Shown: positions 16,438 to 26,125, counted from the first letter of the stretch. The stretch is 33,649 nt of DNA from an uncultured Campylobacterota bacterium (GCA_903821805.1 CAIJNA010000180.1:1-33649), one strand, 5' to 3'. Notes: generated from the letters alone by a model not told the origin. A program made the numbers and translations.

Positions 16438-18138
16438 TTATTTATTTTTTAAAATTTCAACAATTTTAGATAAGGCAATATCTTCTTTCTCGCCAGTTTT
16501 TCTGTTTACAAGTTCAACAAAACCCTCGCTTAATTTTTTACCTATTACAACAGCATAAGGTAGACCAATTAATTCAAAATCACTCATTTTAAATCCAAAT
16601 CTTTCTTTGGTTCTGTCATCAAGTATAGCTTCAATTCCTGCTGTTTTTAGGTCTTCATAAATTTTTGTTCCAGTAGATAACTCATCTTCGTTTTTACCAT
16701 TTGAAATAATAATATCAACAAAAAATGGTGCAGTTTCTTTTGTCCATACGCAACCTTTTTCATCATGACTCTGCTCAATAACGGCTGCAATTAATCTGCT
16801 TACTCCTATTCCGTAAGTTCCCATTTCAAACGGTTTGCTTTTACCATTACTATCTAAAAAGTTTGCTCCAAGTGCTTTAGAATATCTATCTCCAAGTTGG
16901 AAAATATGTCCAACTTCTATCCCTTTTGTATAGCTTAGTTTTCCACCACAACATTCACAAATATCACCTTCACAAACAGCTACTAAATCAAAATAAACAT
17001 TATCTTCCATGCAACAAACATCAACGCCAGCTAGGTGATAGTTTTCTTCATTTGCACCACAAACCATATCGTTCTCATCTTTTAGCTCACTGTCTATTTT
17101 AAATATAACGCTTGATGGAAGATCCTTTATCCCTACATATCCAGCTACTAGACCAGCATTAATTATTTCGTCCTCACTAGCATCTTCAAGCTCAAGTGCA
17201 TTTACACTATTACATGCTTTAGTTTCTTCAAGTTCATCATCACCTCTAACAAAAAATACCGCTATTTTTGTAGTATCCTCATATACCGCTTTTTTTATAA
17301 CAGCCTTGATAGTTTGTGACGGTAAAATATTTAGAAATGAACTTAATTCATCAATTGTTGTTGTGCTTGGAGTGCTAATTTTGCCACTTGCTAAATTGTT
17401 TTTAGTTTCAATTTTCTTATCTTTTCGTTTTGCAGCTTCTATATTTGCACCATAATTACAACTATCACAAACAACAATTGTATCCTCACCACTATTTGCT
17501 AGTACGTGGAATTCTTTACTTCCAGTTCCGCCAATTGCACCACTATCTGCATCAACTATTCTAAAATCAAGTCCAAGTCGTGTGAATATTTTTTTATAAG
17601 TTTCTTCCATAAGATGAAATTCACGTTTCATATCATCAGTATTTTCATGAAATGAGTAACCGTCTTTCATTAAAAATTCTCTTCCTCTCATAAGTCCAAA
17701 TCTTGGTCTAGCTTCATCTCTAAATTTCGTATTTATTTGATAAAGATTTATCGGTAAGTCTTTGTAGCTAGTAACTCTATTCTTAACAAGCTCAACCATA
17801 GCCTCTTCATTTGTAGGGCTTAGAACAAAACCATTATTTTTTCTATCTTTGATTCGCAACATTTCAAGACCCATTTTTGTAGCTCGTCCGCTATTTTCCC
17901 AAAATTCTATTGGAGTTACAAAAGAAAGTTGAACTTCTTGGGCACCACTATTATCAAGCTCTTCTTTAACAACATTTCTAATTTTATCAAGAACCATTTT
18001 CCCGAGTGGAAGATAATTATAAAGACCACTTCCGCTTGTATTTATGAAACCAGCTCTTAGTAAGAATTGGTGTGATGGCAATGTTGCATCATTTGGAGTT
18101 TCTTTTGTTGTTGGTATAAAAAGTTTTGAGAATTTCAT
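16438..18138 (-). CDS. proS: Prolyl-tRNA synthetase
   Basis: This class II synthetase charges tRNA-Pro. At 566 residues it is the bacterial form, with the YbaK-like editing domain inserted between motifs 2 and 3 (about 230-380). Motif 2 appears as [21 protein letters not shown], and motif 3 as [19 protein letters not shown]-terminal anticodon-binding domain follows (about 460-566). The ATG overlaps the hemA stop by one base (TAATG), so the two are translationally coupled. Confidence 0.98.
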   Translation of the reverse strand: MKFSKLFIPTTKETPNDATLPSHQFLLRAGFINTSGSGLYNYLPLGKMVLDKIRNVVKEELDNSGAQEVQLSFVTPIEFWENSGRATKMGLEMLRIKDRKNNGFVLSPTNEEAMVELVKNRVTSYKDLPINLYQINTKFRDEARPRFGLMRGREFLMKDGYSFHENTDDMKREFHLMEETYKKIFTRLGLDFRIVDADSGAIGGTGSKEFHVLANSGEDTIVVCDSCNYGANIEAAKRKDKKIETKNNLASGKISTPSTTTIDELSSFLNILPSQTIKAVIKKAVYEDTTKIAVFFVRGDDELEETKACNSVNALELEDASEDEIINAGLVAGYVGIKDLPSSVIFKIDSELKDENDMVCGANEENYHLAGVDVCCMEDNVYFDLVAVCEGDICECCGGKLSYTKGIEVGHIFQLGDRYSKALGANFLDSNGKSKPFEMGTYGIGVSRLIAAVIEQSHDEKGCVWTKETAPFFVDIIISNGKNEDELSTGTKIYEDLKTAGIEAILDDRTKERFGFKMSDFELIGLPYAVVIGKKLSEGFVELVNRKTGEKEDIALSKIVEILKNK

Positions 18139-19466
18139 TAATCTATTTCCTTATAATTGTTGATTTTATATGCATTGTCTATTGTGTTTTCATCTTGAAT
18201 ACCAAATAGATTTTGCGCAGTATTTAGTATTTCATCGCCTTTTAAAGATACTGAAACTTCTTTCAATTTGATTGTTGGAGTGTGTAAAAATTCCGCCATA
18301 ATTGATTGGCAGAGTTTTTCAATATTGGCAACATCATCATGTTTTATAAATTTCTTTTTGATGGCGATTTGTATCTTTTTATCTATTATTTCATCGCTTT
18401 TTGTTCTTATGTTTTTTATTATAGGCTCAACGGCCAGAGATTTTAGCCAAATAAAAAATTCTTCGCTCATTTGACGAACTATCCCGAATGCTTCTTTTGC
18501 CTGATTAGCTCTAAGCTCAAGAGTTTCATCAACAATACATTGCAAATCATCTACGCTATAAATATGTAAATTCGAAATATTCATCTCTTCAATATCTCTT
18601 GGTAGCGCAATATCAAACCAATTACGAGCAATTGAATTTTCTTTGACCATCTCTTTCGTTATGATCGGGTATGGAGCTGATGTTGCAGTTACAAGCAATT
18701 CCATCGAATCAAGTAGATATTCAAGTTCTTCGTAAGGTTTCACTTCAATCTGATTTGCGGCATAAGAATTTCCATTTCCATCTGTTATTATTGAATGAGC
18801 TAATATTCTTGCTTTTTTTATATTTCTGCTGCAAATAACAACATCAAAACCACTTTTAAGAAGATGTCTGCATGCGAGCTCACTCATTTCACCAGCACCA
18901 ATTACAAGAGCTTTGACTGACTTTGTGTCTTTGTAAAGTTGTCTAGCTTTTGCTACTGCTGTTGATGCTACAGAAACAGAACCAGTTCCAAGTTGCGTGA
19001 TATTTCGAACTTTTGCTGCACACTTAAAGGCAAAATTCATAACACGAGAAAGTTTTTGGTTTGAGAATTTTTTTTCTATTGCAAATCTGAAAGCGTCTTT
19101 TAGTTGACCAGCTATTTGTGTTTCACCAATAACAAGGCTATCCAAAGATGAAGCAACGGTAAAAAGATGGTAAATGGCAGCCATATTTTCATATACATCA
19201 GCTCTTTCATGCAGAGAATGAAAGTCTATTCCAGAACGATTTGAGAATAATTGCAGTATTTCTTTTGATGAATCGTTACAGCATTGAACACTTGCAATAA
19301 GCTCAACACGGTTGCATGTTGAAATCAACATCGCCTCATTTATTTGCTTGTTATCTAAGACAGTTTTTAAAAATGTTTCTTTTTCTAGTTCGTTTCCGAA
19401 TGCCAGTTTTTCTCTAGTTTTTATATCCGTATTTTTATGAGTAAAACTAACTATTAAATATTCCAT
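18138..19466 (-). CDS. hemA: Glutamyl-tRNA reductase
   Basis: This enzyme reduces glutamyl-tRNA to glutamate-1-semialdehyde with NADPH, the first committed step of C5 tetrapyrrole synthesis. The catalytic cysteine lies in STCNRVE (Cys51 from this start), followed by [13 protein letters not shown] and a Rossmann motif [15 protein letters not shown]. The C-terminal dimerisation helix is present. The start is set at ATG 19466, where the GGA of the leader has 9-base spacing and the protein begins [12 protein letters not shown]. An ATG two codons upstream (19472) is possible, but its spacing is only 3 bases. It heads the hemA-proS-ovoA-ovoB operon. Confidence 0.97.
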   Translation of the reverse strand: MEYLIVSFTHKNTDIKTREKLAFGNELEKETFLKTVLDNKQINEAMLISTCNRVELIASVQCCNDSSKEILQLFSNRSGIDFHSLHERADVYENMAAIYHLFTVASSLDSLVIGETQIAGQLKDAFRFAIEKKFSNQKLSRVMNFAFKCAAKVRNITQLGTGSVSVASTAVAKARQLYKDTKSVKALVIGAGEMSELACRHLLKSGFDVVICSRNIKKARILAHSIITDGNGNSYAANQIEVKPYEELEYLLDSMELLVTATSAPYPIITKEMVKENSIARNWFDIALPRDIEEMNISNLHIYSVDDLQCIVDETLELRANQAKEAFGIVRQMSEEFFIWLKSLAVEPIIKNIRTKSDEIIDKKIQIAIKKKFIKHDDVANIEKLCQSIMAEFLHTPTIKLKEVSVSLKGDEILNTAQNLFGIQDENTIDNAYKINNYKEID

Positions 19467-19497
19467 AAGCATAATTCCATTTATTTAAGTAAGTTTG

Positions 19498-19503
19498 ATT
19501 ATA
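19498..19503 (-). promoter_or_regulatory. Predicted -10 box of the hemA-proS-ovoA-ovoB operon
   Basis: The minus strand reads AAAAATGTATAATC, a perfect TATAAT behind an A-rich stretch. It lies about 32 bases before the hemA start, in the 76-base gap after the midA-like gene. Confidence 0.5.
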
Positions 19504-19548
19504 CATTTTTCTTACTTTTGATATTATTTGAGACTATAAATCGTTAAT

Positions 19549-20553
19549 TTATTTTCTAAAAATTGCCACTTTAAATCTATCACCCATACCTGTCGGCTCA
19601 AGTAATGTTTTTACTCTATTAGCTTCTCGTAAATAATTAGCTTCATCTGTATTGTTAAGTAATATTTCGAGCAGCTCGATTATTCCAAATCTTACAAGTG
19701 CTTTTAGTTGCGTTTCATATATTATATTTTTTGCACCAGCTTGCTTGAAGCAATCAATTAAAAAAGCAAAATTCACATCGTATGTAATATCAGATTTTTT
19801 GAATAATTCACTTAGCGGTAAATCGTCTTCAAAAATAGGGTATACCTTATGCTTACTATAGATTCTACAAGAGAAATCATTTCTTGGATATTCATCCCCA
19901 TAATCAAACGTGATAAATTCAAATTTTTTGATTGAGGAACTTAGGCTTTTTGCAAAATCAAGAAATTCGAGTGAAACTTCACCTTTTGAAATATGGTGTT
20001 TTTTGCAAATATCGATTAAATGTTGATTTGCTGAGGGTTGAAAAATAATTTTATCATTTTCAACAAATCCTTGCTCTAAAACATCGTCTTTTGTGTAGAC
20101 AAGCTCGCAAGGAAAAGCATCAAAAATCTCATTAGCGACAACTATTGCATTATCTAAATTAATATCTTTAATTGAGCTGTAATGGATAAAGTTGATTGCA
20201 TCACCAAATGATTCATTAAGGTATTGTTTTTGCTTACCCCTTAAGTTCTCATATCGCTCACAAATGGCAAAAGTTAAAGTTTTTAAAAGTTCCGGTTTCA
20301 ATGTATAGATAAATTGAATAATATCAGCCATCAGATACCCATGATGGGCACCAATTTCCAAAATAGTTGTATTCTTATCTATAAAACCACTTTCAATCGT
20401 ATCTATTATTCTCTTAGCAATACTCCCGCCGAAAAGTTTACTAGCGCTAACTGCTGTAAAAAAATCACCGTCTTTTCCTATTGTTTTGTAATTGCTATAA
20501 TATCCATCGTCACCGTAAAGCCAATCATTGAAATAATCACTAAATATTTGCAT
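19549..20553 (-). CDS. SAM-dependent methyltransferase, MidA/NDUFAF7 family
   Basis: This 334-residue protein belongs to the DUF185 (MidA/NDUFAF7) family of class I methyltransferases. The N-terminal FSDYF and GKDGDFFTAVSASKLFGG block is typical, followed by the SAM-binding motif ILEIGAHHGYLMADII and the FDAFP and FEFITFDYGDEYPR blocks. The mitochondrial homolog methylates an arginine of a complex I subunit. The bacterial substrate is unknown, and complex I is only an analogy. The start is taken at ATG 20553 (AGGA 10 bases upstream). An in-frame TTG at 20559 would add two residues. It lies 17 bases after argD and is probably cotranscribed with it. Confidence 0.88.
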   Translation of the reverse strand: MQIFSDYFNDWLYGDDGYYSNYKTIGKDGDFFTAVSASKLFGGSIAKRIIDTIESGFIDKNTTILEIGAHHGYLMADIIQFIYTLKPELLKTLTFAICERYENLRGKQKQYLNESFGDAINFIHYSSIKDINLDNAIVVANEIFDAFPCELVYTKDDVLEQGFVENDKIIFQPSANQHLIDICKKHHISKGEVSLEFLDFAKSLSSSIKKFEFITFDYGDEYPRNDFSCRIYSKHKVYPIFEDDLPLSELFKKSDITYDVNFAFLIDCFKQAGAKNIIYETQLKALVRFGIIELLEILLNNTDEANYLREANRVKTLLEPTGMGDRFKVAIFRK

Positions 20554-20570
20554 CTTCAATTGATCCTAAA

Positions 20571-21755
20571 TCAAATTTTTGAAATTGCATTTTCCAGTCT
20601 TTCAAAACCTTTATCAATTTCATCTTTTGTAATAGTAAGAGGTGGCAAAAATCTAAGCGTGCTTCGTCCACTTTTTAGAACCAATAACCCTTCATTAAAA
20701 GCTCCAGAAACAATTCTACCTAGAGTTTCATCGTCAATAATTTTAATTCCTCGCATAAGCCCAATGCCTGTTGCGTATTCCATCGTTTTAGTGTTTTTAT
20801 TTACTATTTTTTCTATCTTTTCATTGAAATATATTATTTTATCACCAAGAGAATTATCTCTTTTAATGTGCTCCAAGATTTCAAGTACAGTTAATGCAGC
20901 TGTAGTAACCAGATAATTGCCACCAAATGTGCTTCCATGGTCACCAGCTACAAGTAAATCCTTGTGTTTTGTCAGAATAGCTCCAATAGGAACCCCCCCG
21001 CCAAGACCCTTTGCAAGAGTAACGATATCAGGCTCTATGTCGTAAAGTTTACAAGTCAAAAATTCACCAGTTCTAAAAATACCAGTTTGAACCTCATCAA
21101 CAATAAGTAAAATATCTTTTTCTTTTAAGATTTTTGCTAACTTTTGTATCTCTTCTTTATCAAATGGACTAACCCCGCCTTCCCCTTGAATAAGCTCTAG
21201 CATAACAGCAACAGTTTCATTGTCGATTGTTGAATAAATATCTTCTATTTTTGGTACAAAAGTAAATCCATCTGGGTAAGGTGCAAAAGAATCACTGTGA
21301 AATTTTGCTTGCCCAGTTGCTTTCACAGTACTTATAGTTCTTCCGTGAAATGAGTGCTCAAGAGTTATAATTTTAAATCTTTTGTGTTCACCTTTGGTTC
21401 GTCCATATTTTCTTGCCATTTTGATAGCACCTTCATTGGCTTCAGCACCACTATTTGCAAAAAATACACCTACATCATATTCTGCAAGCTGATTAATTTT
21501 TTGAGCTAAAAGCGCTTGTGGTTCAATCATAAAAAGGTTTGAAATATGTGTTATATTTGTTATCTGATTGTAAATTGCATCAGCAACTTTTTTATTACCA
21601 TGTCCAACAGAAACAACACCAATCCCACTTGTGAAATCAATATAATCTTTATTATTTTCATCAAAAAGAGTAGCATTTTCACCTCTTTTGAAATTCACAT
21701 AATTTCTAGCATACGTTTGCAAAACAAATTTTTTATCTATATTTTCTAAATTCAT
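20571..21755 (-). CDS. argD: Acetylornithine aminotransferase
   Basis: This class III PLP aminotransferase interconverts N-acetylglutamate semialdehyde and acetylornithine in arginine synthesis. It may also serve the analogous lysine step. At 394 residues it is normal length. Visible features are FFANSGAEANEGAIK (98-112), HSFHGRT (134-140), IVDEVQTGIFRTG (218-230) and Schiff-base Lys249 in TLAKGLGGGVPIGA. A good ribosome-binding site, AAAAGGAT, precedes the ATG. It lies 48 bases downstream of rsuA. Other class III aminotransferases (such as the ornithine or GABA types) are less likely given the length and motifs. Confidence 0.93.
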   Translation of the reverse strand: MNLENIDKKFVLQTYARNYVNFKRGENATLFDENNKDYIDFTSGIGVVSVGHGNKKVADAIYNQITNITHISNLFMIEPQALLAQKINQLAEYDVGVFFANSGAEANEGAIKMARKYGRTKGEHKRFKIITLEHSFHGRTISTVKATGQAKFHSDSFAPYPDGFTFVPKIEDIYSTIDNETVAVMLELIQGEGGVSPFDKEEIQKLAKILKEKDILLIVDEVQTGIFRTGEFLTCKLYDIEPDIVTLAKGLGGGVPIGAILTKHKDLLVAGDHGSTFGGNYLVTTAALTVLEILEHIKRDNSLGDKIIYFNEKIEKIVNKNTKTMEYATGIGLMRGIKIIDDETLGRIVSGAFNEGLLVLKSGRSTLRFLPPLTITKDEIDKGFERLENAISKI

Positions 21756-21803
21756 TTTTATCCTTTTAAATATTGGGCGAATTTTAACACTTTTTTTACA
21801 GAG

Positions 21804-22487
21804 TTACTTGAAGTCTAAGATTTTGTATTCACCTGATTGTAATTTTTCAATATCCCATTTGTCGAAAGTTTCTCGATGAAGTGCTTGTACTCTGTTTTGA
21901 ACAGCACCGAACATTCTTTTAACTTGGTGATATCTACCTTCAACTATTTCCAGCAATACCGTTAAATCATCAATTTTTGTTAATTTTGCAGGCAGCAGCG
22001 GTTTGTCTTCACCATGCAATAATAATTCCCCACTTGCAAAAATAGATGCTACGCTATCAGCTATAGGGTGAGCCAACGTTACTCTATAAATTTTTGGAAC
22101 ATCACTTTTTGGACTAGTTAATCTATGGTTTAATTCACCATTGTCACTTAATAAAATAGCTCCAGTCGTATCCCTGTCAAGTCTTCCGATTGTAGAAAGC
22201 TTTGGATTTCTATTTTGCCATCTTAATGGAAGCAGTGAATATATTAATTTTCCACTGTCATCATGTGAACACACCACACCCTCTGGTTTATTCATTAAAA
22301 TCGTTAAAGACTCGCTATCAAGAGGCTCATTATCAATAGTAATTGATGAATGTTTTACTTTTTTTGATACATCAAATATTCGTAAATCATTTTCTTTTAC
22401 TTCATGAATTCTCAAAAACTTTTTTGCTTCACCTCTTGTGCAATATCCTAACTTTGATAAATAAGCATCTAATCTTTTTGAAGTCAT
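21804..22487 (-). CDS. rsuA: Ribosomal pseudouridine synthase, RsuA family
   Basis: This 227-residue protein has an N-terminal S4 RNA-binding domain (KRLDAYLSKLGYCTRGEAKKF, 4-24). The catalytic domain carries active-site Asp104 in GRLDRDTTG and the EGRYHQVKRMFGA block typical of RsuA. RsuA makes a pseudouridine in 16S rRNA. RluB/RluE/RluF share the superfamily, but RsuA fits the length and the YHQVKRM block best. The ribosome-binding site AAAGGT lies 5 bases before the ATG. Probably first gene of rsuA-argD-midA-like. Confidence 0.88.
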   Translation of the reverse strand: MTSKRLDAYLSKLGYCTRGEAKKFLRIHEVKENDLRIFDVSKKVKHSSITIDNEPLDSESLTILMNKPEGVVCSHDDSGKLIYSLLPLRWQNRNPKLSTIGRLDRDTTGAILLSDNGELNHRLTSPKSDVPKIYRVTLAHPIADSVASIFASGELLLHGEDKPLLPAKLTKIDDLTVLLEIVEGRYHQVKRMFGAVQNRVQALHRETFDKWDIEKLQSGEYKILDFK

Positions 22488-22668
22488 GTTTTACCTTTAG
22501 TCTTATTTTTTTGAAATATTATCATTTATCGACATAATTTAGTACTTTTGATGGGCTGAATTATTATCTATTTTTGCATGACAATAGCAAATTTTTATTT
22601 TTCATTATCGTTTGAAGCATTAAAGAAAATTGTATTTGTGATATATTTTTTGTAATATTCTATTTTTT

Positions 22669-22683
22669 GTTACTAAAAGTAAC
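22669..22683 (+). promoter_or_regulatory. Operator-like dyad upstream of acs
   Basis: GTTACT-AAA-AGTAAC is a perfect 6-bp inverted repeat about 80 bases upstream of the predicted acs transcription start. It lies in a 312-base gap (22488-22799) between the divergent rsuA and acs genes, which holds no gene-like frame. Activator or repressor binding is inference. Confidence 0.4.
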
Positions 22684-22719
22684 TAATCTTAAGCAAGATG
22701 TCTATACTATTCTTTAAAA

Positions 22720-22741
22720 TTAAAATGCTATTAAAATGCTA
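22720..22741 (+). repeat. Two tandem 11-bp repeats in the acs promoter
   Basis: TTAAAATGCTA occurs twice head to tail. The pair covers about -45 to -24 of the predicted acs promoter. An 11-bp period is about one DNA turn, so a regulator could bind both copies on the same face. Confidence 0.6.
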
Positions 22742-22752
22742 TTTAGTACATT

Positions 22753-22758
22753 TATAAT
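22753..22758 (+). promoter_or_regulatory. Predicted -10 box of acs
   Basis: TATAAT in TTTATAATAG, giving a leader of about 35 bases that contains the GGAG ribosome-binding site at 22788-22791. The -35 position is occupied by the tandem repeats. Confidence 0.5.
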
Positions 22759-22799
22759 AGATTTACTAATATCAAACTAAAAAATATGGAGACTAAACA

Positions 22800-24761
22800 A
22801 TGGATAATATTTTCAATCCGATTAAATCAAGATTTAACAACCCAGCTTTTAAAAATATGTGTGAATATAATGAGCTTATGGATGAATTCAAAACAGATTA
22901 TGAAGGGACTTGGGCAAAATTCGCGAATGAAAAAATCGACTGGTTTAAACCTTATGATACTATTCTAGACGAAACTAATGCGCCATTTTACAAATGGTTT
23001 GTTGGCGGTAAAATGAATGTTGCTCACCAATGTGTTGATAGACATCTTGCAACAAAAAAGAACAAAGCAGCGATTATTTTTGAAGGTGACAATGGAGACC
23101 AAAGAATTATTACTTATCGAGAGCTTGCTTACGAAGTAAACAAAACTGCAAATATGTTCAAAAATCAATTTGACATAAAAAAAGGTGATCGAGTTATTGT
23201 TTATATGCCAATGATCCCAGAAGCAGCTATTACTATGTTAGCATGTGCTAAATTAGGTGCTATTCACTCTATAGTATTTGGTGGATTTTCTGCTGAAGCT
23301 TTAAGAGATAGAATTATTGATGCAGAAGCTAAGCTTGTTGTAACTTCAGATGGAGCATTTAGAAAAGGTAGCCCTTATATGCTAAAACCAGTTGTTGATC
23401 AAGCTTTAGAAAGCGGTTGCGAATGTGTTAAAAAAGTTTGCGTTGTTGAAAGAAATCATGAAGATATCACTTGGGTATCAGGTAGAGATTATAGTTACAA
23501 TGAGCTTATAAAGTTTGAGTCAAGCAAATGTGAGCCTGAAATGATGGACAGTGAAGATCCATTGTTCTTACTCTATACAAGTGGAAGTACTGGTAAGCCA
23601 AAAGGCGTTCAACATTCAAGTGCTGGATATATACTTTGGGCTCAAATGACAATGGAATGGGTTTTTGATATAAAAGACAACGATACATATTGGTGTACTG
23701 CTGATGTTGGTTGGATTACAGGACATACTTATATTGTTTACGGACCGCTCGCAGCAGGTGCTACAACAGTAATGTTTGAAGGTGTTCCAACTTTCCCAGA
23801 TGCTGGAAGATGCTGGAAAATGGTTGAGGAGTATAAAATTAATCAATTCTATACAGCTCCAACTGCAATCAGAATGCTTCATAAAATGGGAGCAGATGAG
23901 CCAAGTAAATATGACTTATCGAGTTTAAGAATTTTAGGAACAGTTGGTGAGCCTATAGATCCTCCAGCATGGAAATGGTATTATGAAGAAGTTGGTGGAA
24001 GCAGATGTTCAATTGTTGATACTTATTGGCAAACTGAAACAGGTGGACACATGATATCTCCACTGCCTGCAGCTACTCCAATTAAACCAGCTTGTGCAAC
24101 GTTTGCGCTTCCAGGTATTATGGCTGAAATAATCGAAGCTGATGGAACACCAACTGAAATCGGAGAAAAAGGTTTTATGTGTATTACAAAACCTTGGCCA
24201 GCAATGATTAGAAATATTTGGGGAGATAGCGAAAGATTTGTAAAATCATACTTTGGTGATTGTAAAAAAGATGGTAAACCTGTTTATTTTACAGGTGACG
24301 GTGCCATGATGAGTGAAGACAAATATATTACAATTACAGGAAGAACAGATGATGTTATAAATGTAAGTGGACACAGAATGGGAACGGCTGAAGTTGAATC
24401 TGCTATTAAAAAACATCCAAATGTTGCAGCGGTTGCAGTTGTTGGTAAGCCTCATGATATTAAAGGTGAGGGAATTTTTGCTTATATCGTATTAAAATCA
24501 GTAGCAAGTGAAGAAGCTAATCAAACTGCAGATGAACTTGAACTTTCTAAAGAAATTAATAAAATTATTAAAAATGAAATTGGCGCAATAGCACTTTGTG
24601 ATGAAATGGCTTTTGTTCCAGATCTTCCAAAAACAAGAAGTGGAAAAATCATGAGAAGAATTCTTAGAAGCATTGTAAAAGGTGAAGAGATCACACAAGA
24701 TACATCTACTCTAGAAGATCCATCAATAGTAGGAAAAATAGAAAAAATTGTAAGAGGTTAA
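22800..24761 (+). CDS. acs: Acetyl-CoA synthetase
   Basis: This enzyme converts acetate, CoA and ATP to acetyl-CoA, AMP and pyrophosphate. At 653 residues it is full length. It has the ANL-family P-loop [14 protein letters not shown], the [11 protein letters not shown] motif, the hinge region after YFTGDGA and the C-terminal SGKIMRR with Lys616. That lysine is the one acetylated to switch the enzyme off in studied homologs. The [10 protein letters not shown] and WWxTE-type blocks mark acetate rather than longer acids. It has its own promoter and GGAG ribosome-binding site. The gene allows growth on or reassimilation of acetate. Confidence 0.97.
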   Translation: MDNIFNPIKSRFNNPAFKNMCEYNELMDEFKTDYEGTWAKFANEKIDWFKPYDTILDETNAPFYKWFVGGKMNVAHQCVDRHLATKKNKAAIIFEGDNGDQRIITYRELAYEVNKTANMFKNQFDIKKGDRVIVYMPMIPEAAITMLACAKLGAIHSIVFGGFSAEALRDRIIDAEAKLVVTSDGAFRKGSPYMLKPVVDQALESGCECVKKVCVVERNHEDITWVSGRDYSYNELIKFESSKCEPEMMDSEDPLFLLYTSGSTGKPKGVQHSSAGYILWAQMTMEWVFDIKDNDTYWCTADVGWITGHTYIVYGPLAAGATTVMFEGVPTFPDAGRCWKMVEEYKINQFYTAPTAIRMLHKMGADEPSKYDLSSLRILGTVGEPIDPPAWKWYYEEVGGSRCSIVDTYWQTETGGHMISPLPAATPIKPACATFALPGIMAEIIEADGTPTEIGEKGFMCITKPWPAMIRNIWGDSERFVKSYFGDCKKDGKPVYFTGDGAMMSEDKYITITGRTDDVINVSGHRMGTAEVESAIKKHPNVAAVAVVGKPHDIKGEGIFAYIVLKSVASEEANQTADELELSKEINKIIKNEIGAIALCDEMAFVPDLPKTRSGKIMRRILRSIVKGEEITQDTSTLEDPSIVGKIEKIVRG

Positions 24762-24793
24762 TTTATTTTTTCTTCAATAAATACGGGAAAAAT

Positions 24794-24828
24794 AGCAAAA
24801 ATACTTTACAAATAAAAATATTTTTGCT
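24794..24828 (+). terminator. Inverted repeat after acs, overlapping the tRNA-Gly promoter
   Basis: AGCAAAAATA and TATTTTTGCT form a perfect 10-bp stem around a 15-base loop. It begins 32 bases after the acs stop. It may end acs transcription, but its right arm also supplies the T-rich upstream element of the tRNA promoter, so the symmetry might be partly accidental. Confidence 0.4.
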
Positions 24829-24833
24829 AAAAT
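24828..24833 (+). promoter_or_regulatory. Predicted -10 box of tRNA-Gly
   Basis: TAAAAT in TTTTTGCTAAAATCC, which fits the Campylobacterota promoter pattern of a T-run, then G, then the -10 box. Transcription would begin near 24840, about 27 bases before the mature tRNA. A perfect hairpin, TCTCATTT / AAATGAGA, fills the precursor leader at 24838-24861. Confidence 0.5.
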
Positions 24834-24866
24834 CCCATCTCATTTTCAAATGTAAATGAGAGCAAT

Positions 24867-24941
24867 GCGGGAGTAGCTCAGGGGTAGAGCACAACCTTGC
24901 CAAGGTTGGGGTCGCGGGTTCGAATCCCGTCTCCCGCTCCA
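24867..24941 (+). tRNA. tRNA-Gly (anticodon GCC), CCA encoded
   Basis: The full cloverleaf can be folded by eye. The acceptor stem is GCGGGAG / CTCCCGC and the D-arm is GCTC-AGGGGTA-GAGC. The anticodon arm is CAACC-TTGCCAA-GGTTG with anticodon GCC, and the T-arm is GCGGG-TTCGAAT-CCCGT. The discriminator base is U, as expected for bacterial tRNA-Gly, and the 3' CCA is in the DNA. Confidence 0.97.
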
Positions 24942-25059
24942 TTTCTTAATTAAAATAAATCAAAATCACAAAACTCATACTAATAGATTACTCTTTTACC
25001 ATGACAGAAGTAAAACAAGTGTAATATCACATATCCAAATAAAAAAGAGAGAACAAATA

Positions 25060-25608
25060 ATGGACGAAAAATTATTAAATAGAGCTAATCATAAATGTGA
25101 ATTATGTGGTTCAACTGAAAATCTTAGTGCGATGGAAGTTGCACCAAGTGACGGAAGTATAGATCAAAGTATTTGTATTTGTGATGTTTGTCGTGAACAA
25201 GTTGAAGACAACAGTAAACTTGATTCAAATAATATGCATTGTTTAAGTGACAGTATGTGGAGTGAAGTTCCTGCTGTTCAAGTTGTTTCATATAGATTGC
25301 TAAAAAAGTTAAATAATCAAGAATTGCTTGACATGCTTTATTTGGAAGATGATGTAAAGACATGGGCTGAAAATGAAGCAGAAGGTCCTGAAGGGCAAGA
25401 GCTTCCAAAAGATAGCAATGGTACCGTTTTAAATCAAGGCGATAGCGTAACTATCATCAAAGATTTGGAAGTTAAAGGTGCTAACTTTACTGCTAAACGA
25501 GGAACTTTAGTCAAAGGAATTGCGTTAAATGGAAATCCAGAGCAAGTTGAAGGGAAAGTAAACGGGACAAGAATTGTTCTGTTGTCATGCTTTTTAAAGA
25601 AAGTATAA
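25060..25608 (+). CDS. PhnA-family zinc-ribbon protein
   Basis: This 182-residue protein has an N-terminal zinc ribbon with Cys13-x2-Cys16 and Cys41-x2-Cys44 (plus Cys39). A helical middle follows (MWSEVPAVQVVSYRLL), then a C-terminal small-beta domain with VLNQGDSVTIIKDLEVKGAN and LVKGIAL. This is the PhnA (YjdM-like) architecture in a longer form. Despite the name, the family is not shown to act in phosphonate use, and none of the phn operon is nearby. The true function is unknown. An AGAGAG ribosome-binding site precedes the ATG. It lies between tRNA-Gly and rpsO. Confidence 0.82.
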   Translation: MDEKLLNRANHKCELCGSTENLSAMEVAPSDGSIDQSICICDVCREQVEDNSKLDSNNMHCLSDSMWSEVPAVQVVSYRLLKKLNNQELLDMLYLEDDVKTWAENEAEGPEGQELPKDSNGTVLNQGDSVTIIKDLEVKGANFTAKRGTLVKGIALNGNPEQVEGKVNGTRIVLLSCFLKKV

Positions 25609-25635
25609 GAGGCTTTTAGATACTCTTTCAAACTT

Positions 25636-25654
25636 TTATCAACACTGTTGATAA
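25636..25654 (+). promoter_or_regulatory. Perfect 19-bp palindrome before rpsO
   Basis: TTATCAACACTGTTGATAA has 8-bp arms and a 3-base centre, between the PhnA-family stop and the rpsO start. There is no U-tract, so it is a poor terminator. It could be an operator or an rpsO leader element. The AATAAAAT at about 25658-25665 may be the rpsO -10 region, which would put the palindrome at about -35. Confidence 0.5.
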
Positions 25655-25686
25655 TTGAATAAAATATACCAATCAAGGAGGTCATG

Positions 25687-25959
25687 ATGGCTTTAGATCA
25701 GGACATAAAACAAGAGATAATCTCAACATACAGAAGAGATGAAAAAGATACAGGTTCAGCGGAAGTTCAAATCGCTATATTAACAAAACAAATTGTTGTT
25801 TTAACAGAGCACCTAAAAATTAACAAAAAAGACCATTCATCAAGACTTGGACTTTTAAAAATGGTTGGAAAAAGAAAAAGACTTCTTACTTACCTAAGAA
25901 GAACTAATTATGCAACTTTTACAAAAATCGTACAAGAGTTAGGAATCAGAGCTAAATAA
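25687..25959 (+). CDS. rpsO: 30S ribosomal protein S15
   Basis: This 90-residue protein binds the central domain of 16S rRNA early in 30S assembly. The conserved [31 protein letters not shown] and C-terminal ELGIR blocks are present. A strong ribosome-binding site AAGGAGG (25675-25681) lies 5 bases before ATG 25687 and only 2 before the tandem ATG 25684. The second ATG is therefore chosen, giving the usual MALDQ start. It ends at a strong terminator. Confidence 0.98.
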   Translation: MALDQDIKQEIISTYRRDEKDTGSAEVQIAILTKQIVVLTEHLKINKKDHSSRLGLLKMVGKRKRLLTYLRRTNYATFTKIVQELGIRAK

Positions 25960-25976
25960 TTTTAGTTTATGATGAC

Positions 25977-26009
25977 AAAAGCCCGGACATTTATGTTCGG
26001 GCTTTTTTT
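25977..26009 (+). terminator. Terminator of rpsO
   Basis: AAAGCCCGGACAT / ATGTTCGGGCTTT stem (one G-T pair) followed by seven Ts, 18 bases after the rpsO stop. A classic intrinsic terminator. Confidence 0.93.
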
Positions 26010-26070
26010 ATGTCTATATTAGAATTAGTAAAAATATTCTTAAATAGTAAAACGAGTAATTTTTAGCAAT

Positions 26071-26105
26071 AAAAAAAGCCTAGCTATAAATAGCTAGGCT
26101 TTTAA
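26071..26105 (-). terminator. Terminator of the cytochrome c gene
   Basis: Stem GCCTAGCTA / TAGCTAGGC with A-run and T-run flanks. The longer run is read as seven Us on the minus strand, so it serves mainly the minus-strand cytochrome gene, 21 bases beyond its stop. Confidence 0.9.
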
Positions 26106-26125
26106 AACTTTATCAAATGATAAAA

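Noticed and set aside
20314-20916. A 200-codon plus-strand frame overlapping the midA-like gene and argD
   Set aside because: It lies opposite two well-recognised genes and its translation shows no recognisable domain.
25060-25608. Phosphonate-use function for the PhnA-family protein
   Set aside because: No other phn gene is present and the family's link to phosphonates is historical rather than shown.
25639-25651. FNR-type site in the rpsO upstream palindrome
   Set aside because: The half-sites are everted (ATCAA...TTGAT) compared with the FNR pattern TTGAT-N4-ATCAA.
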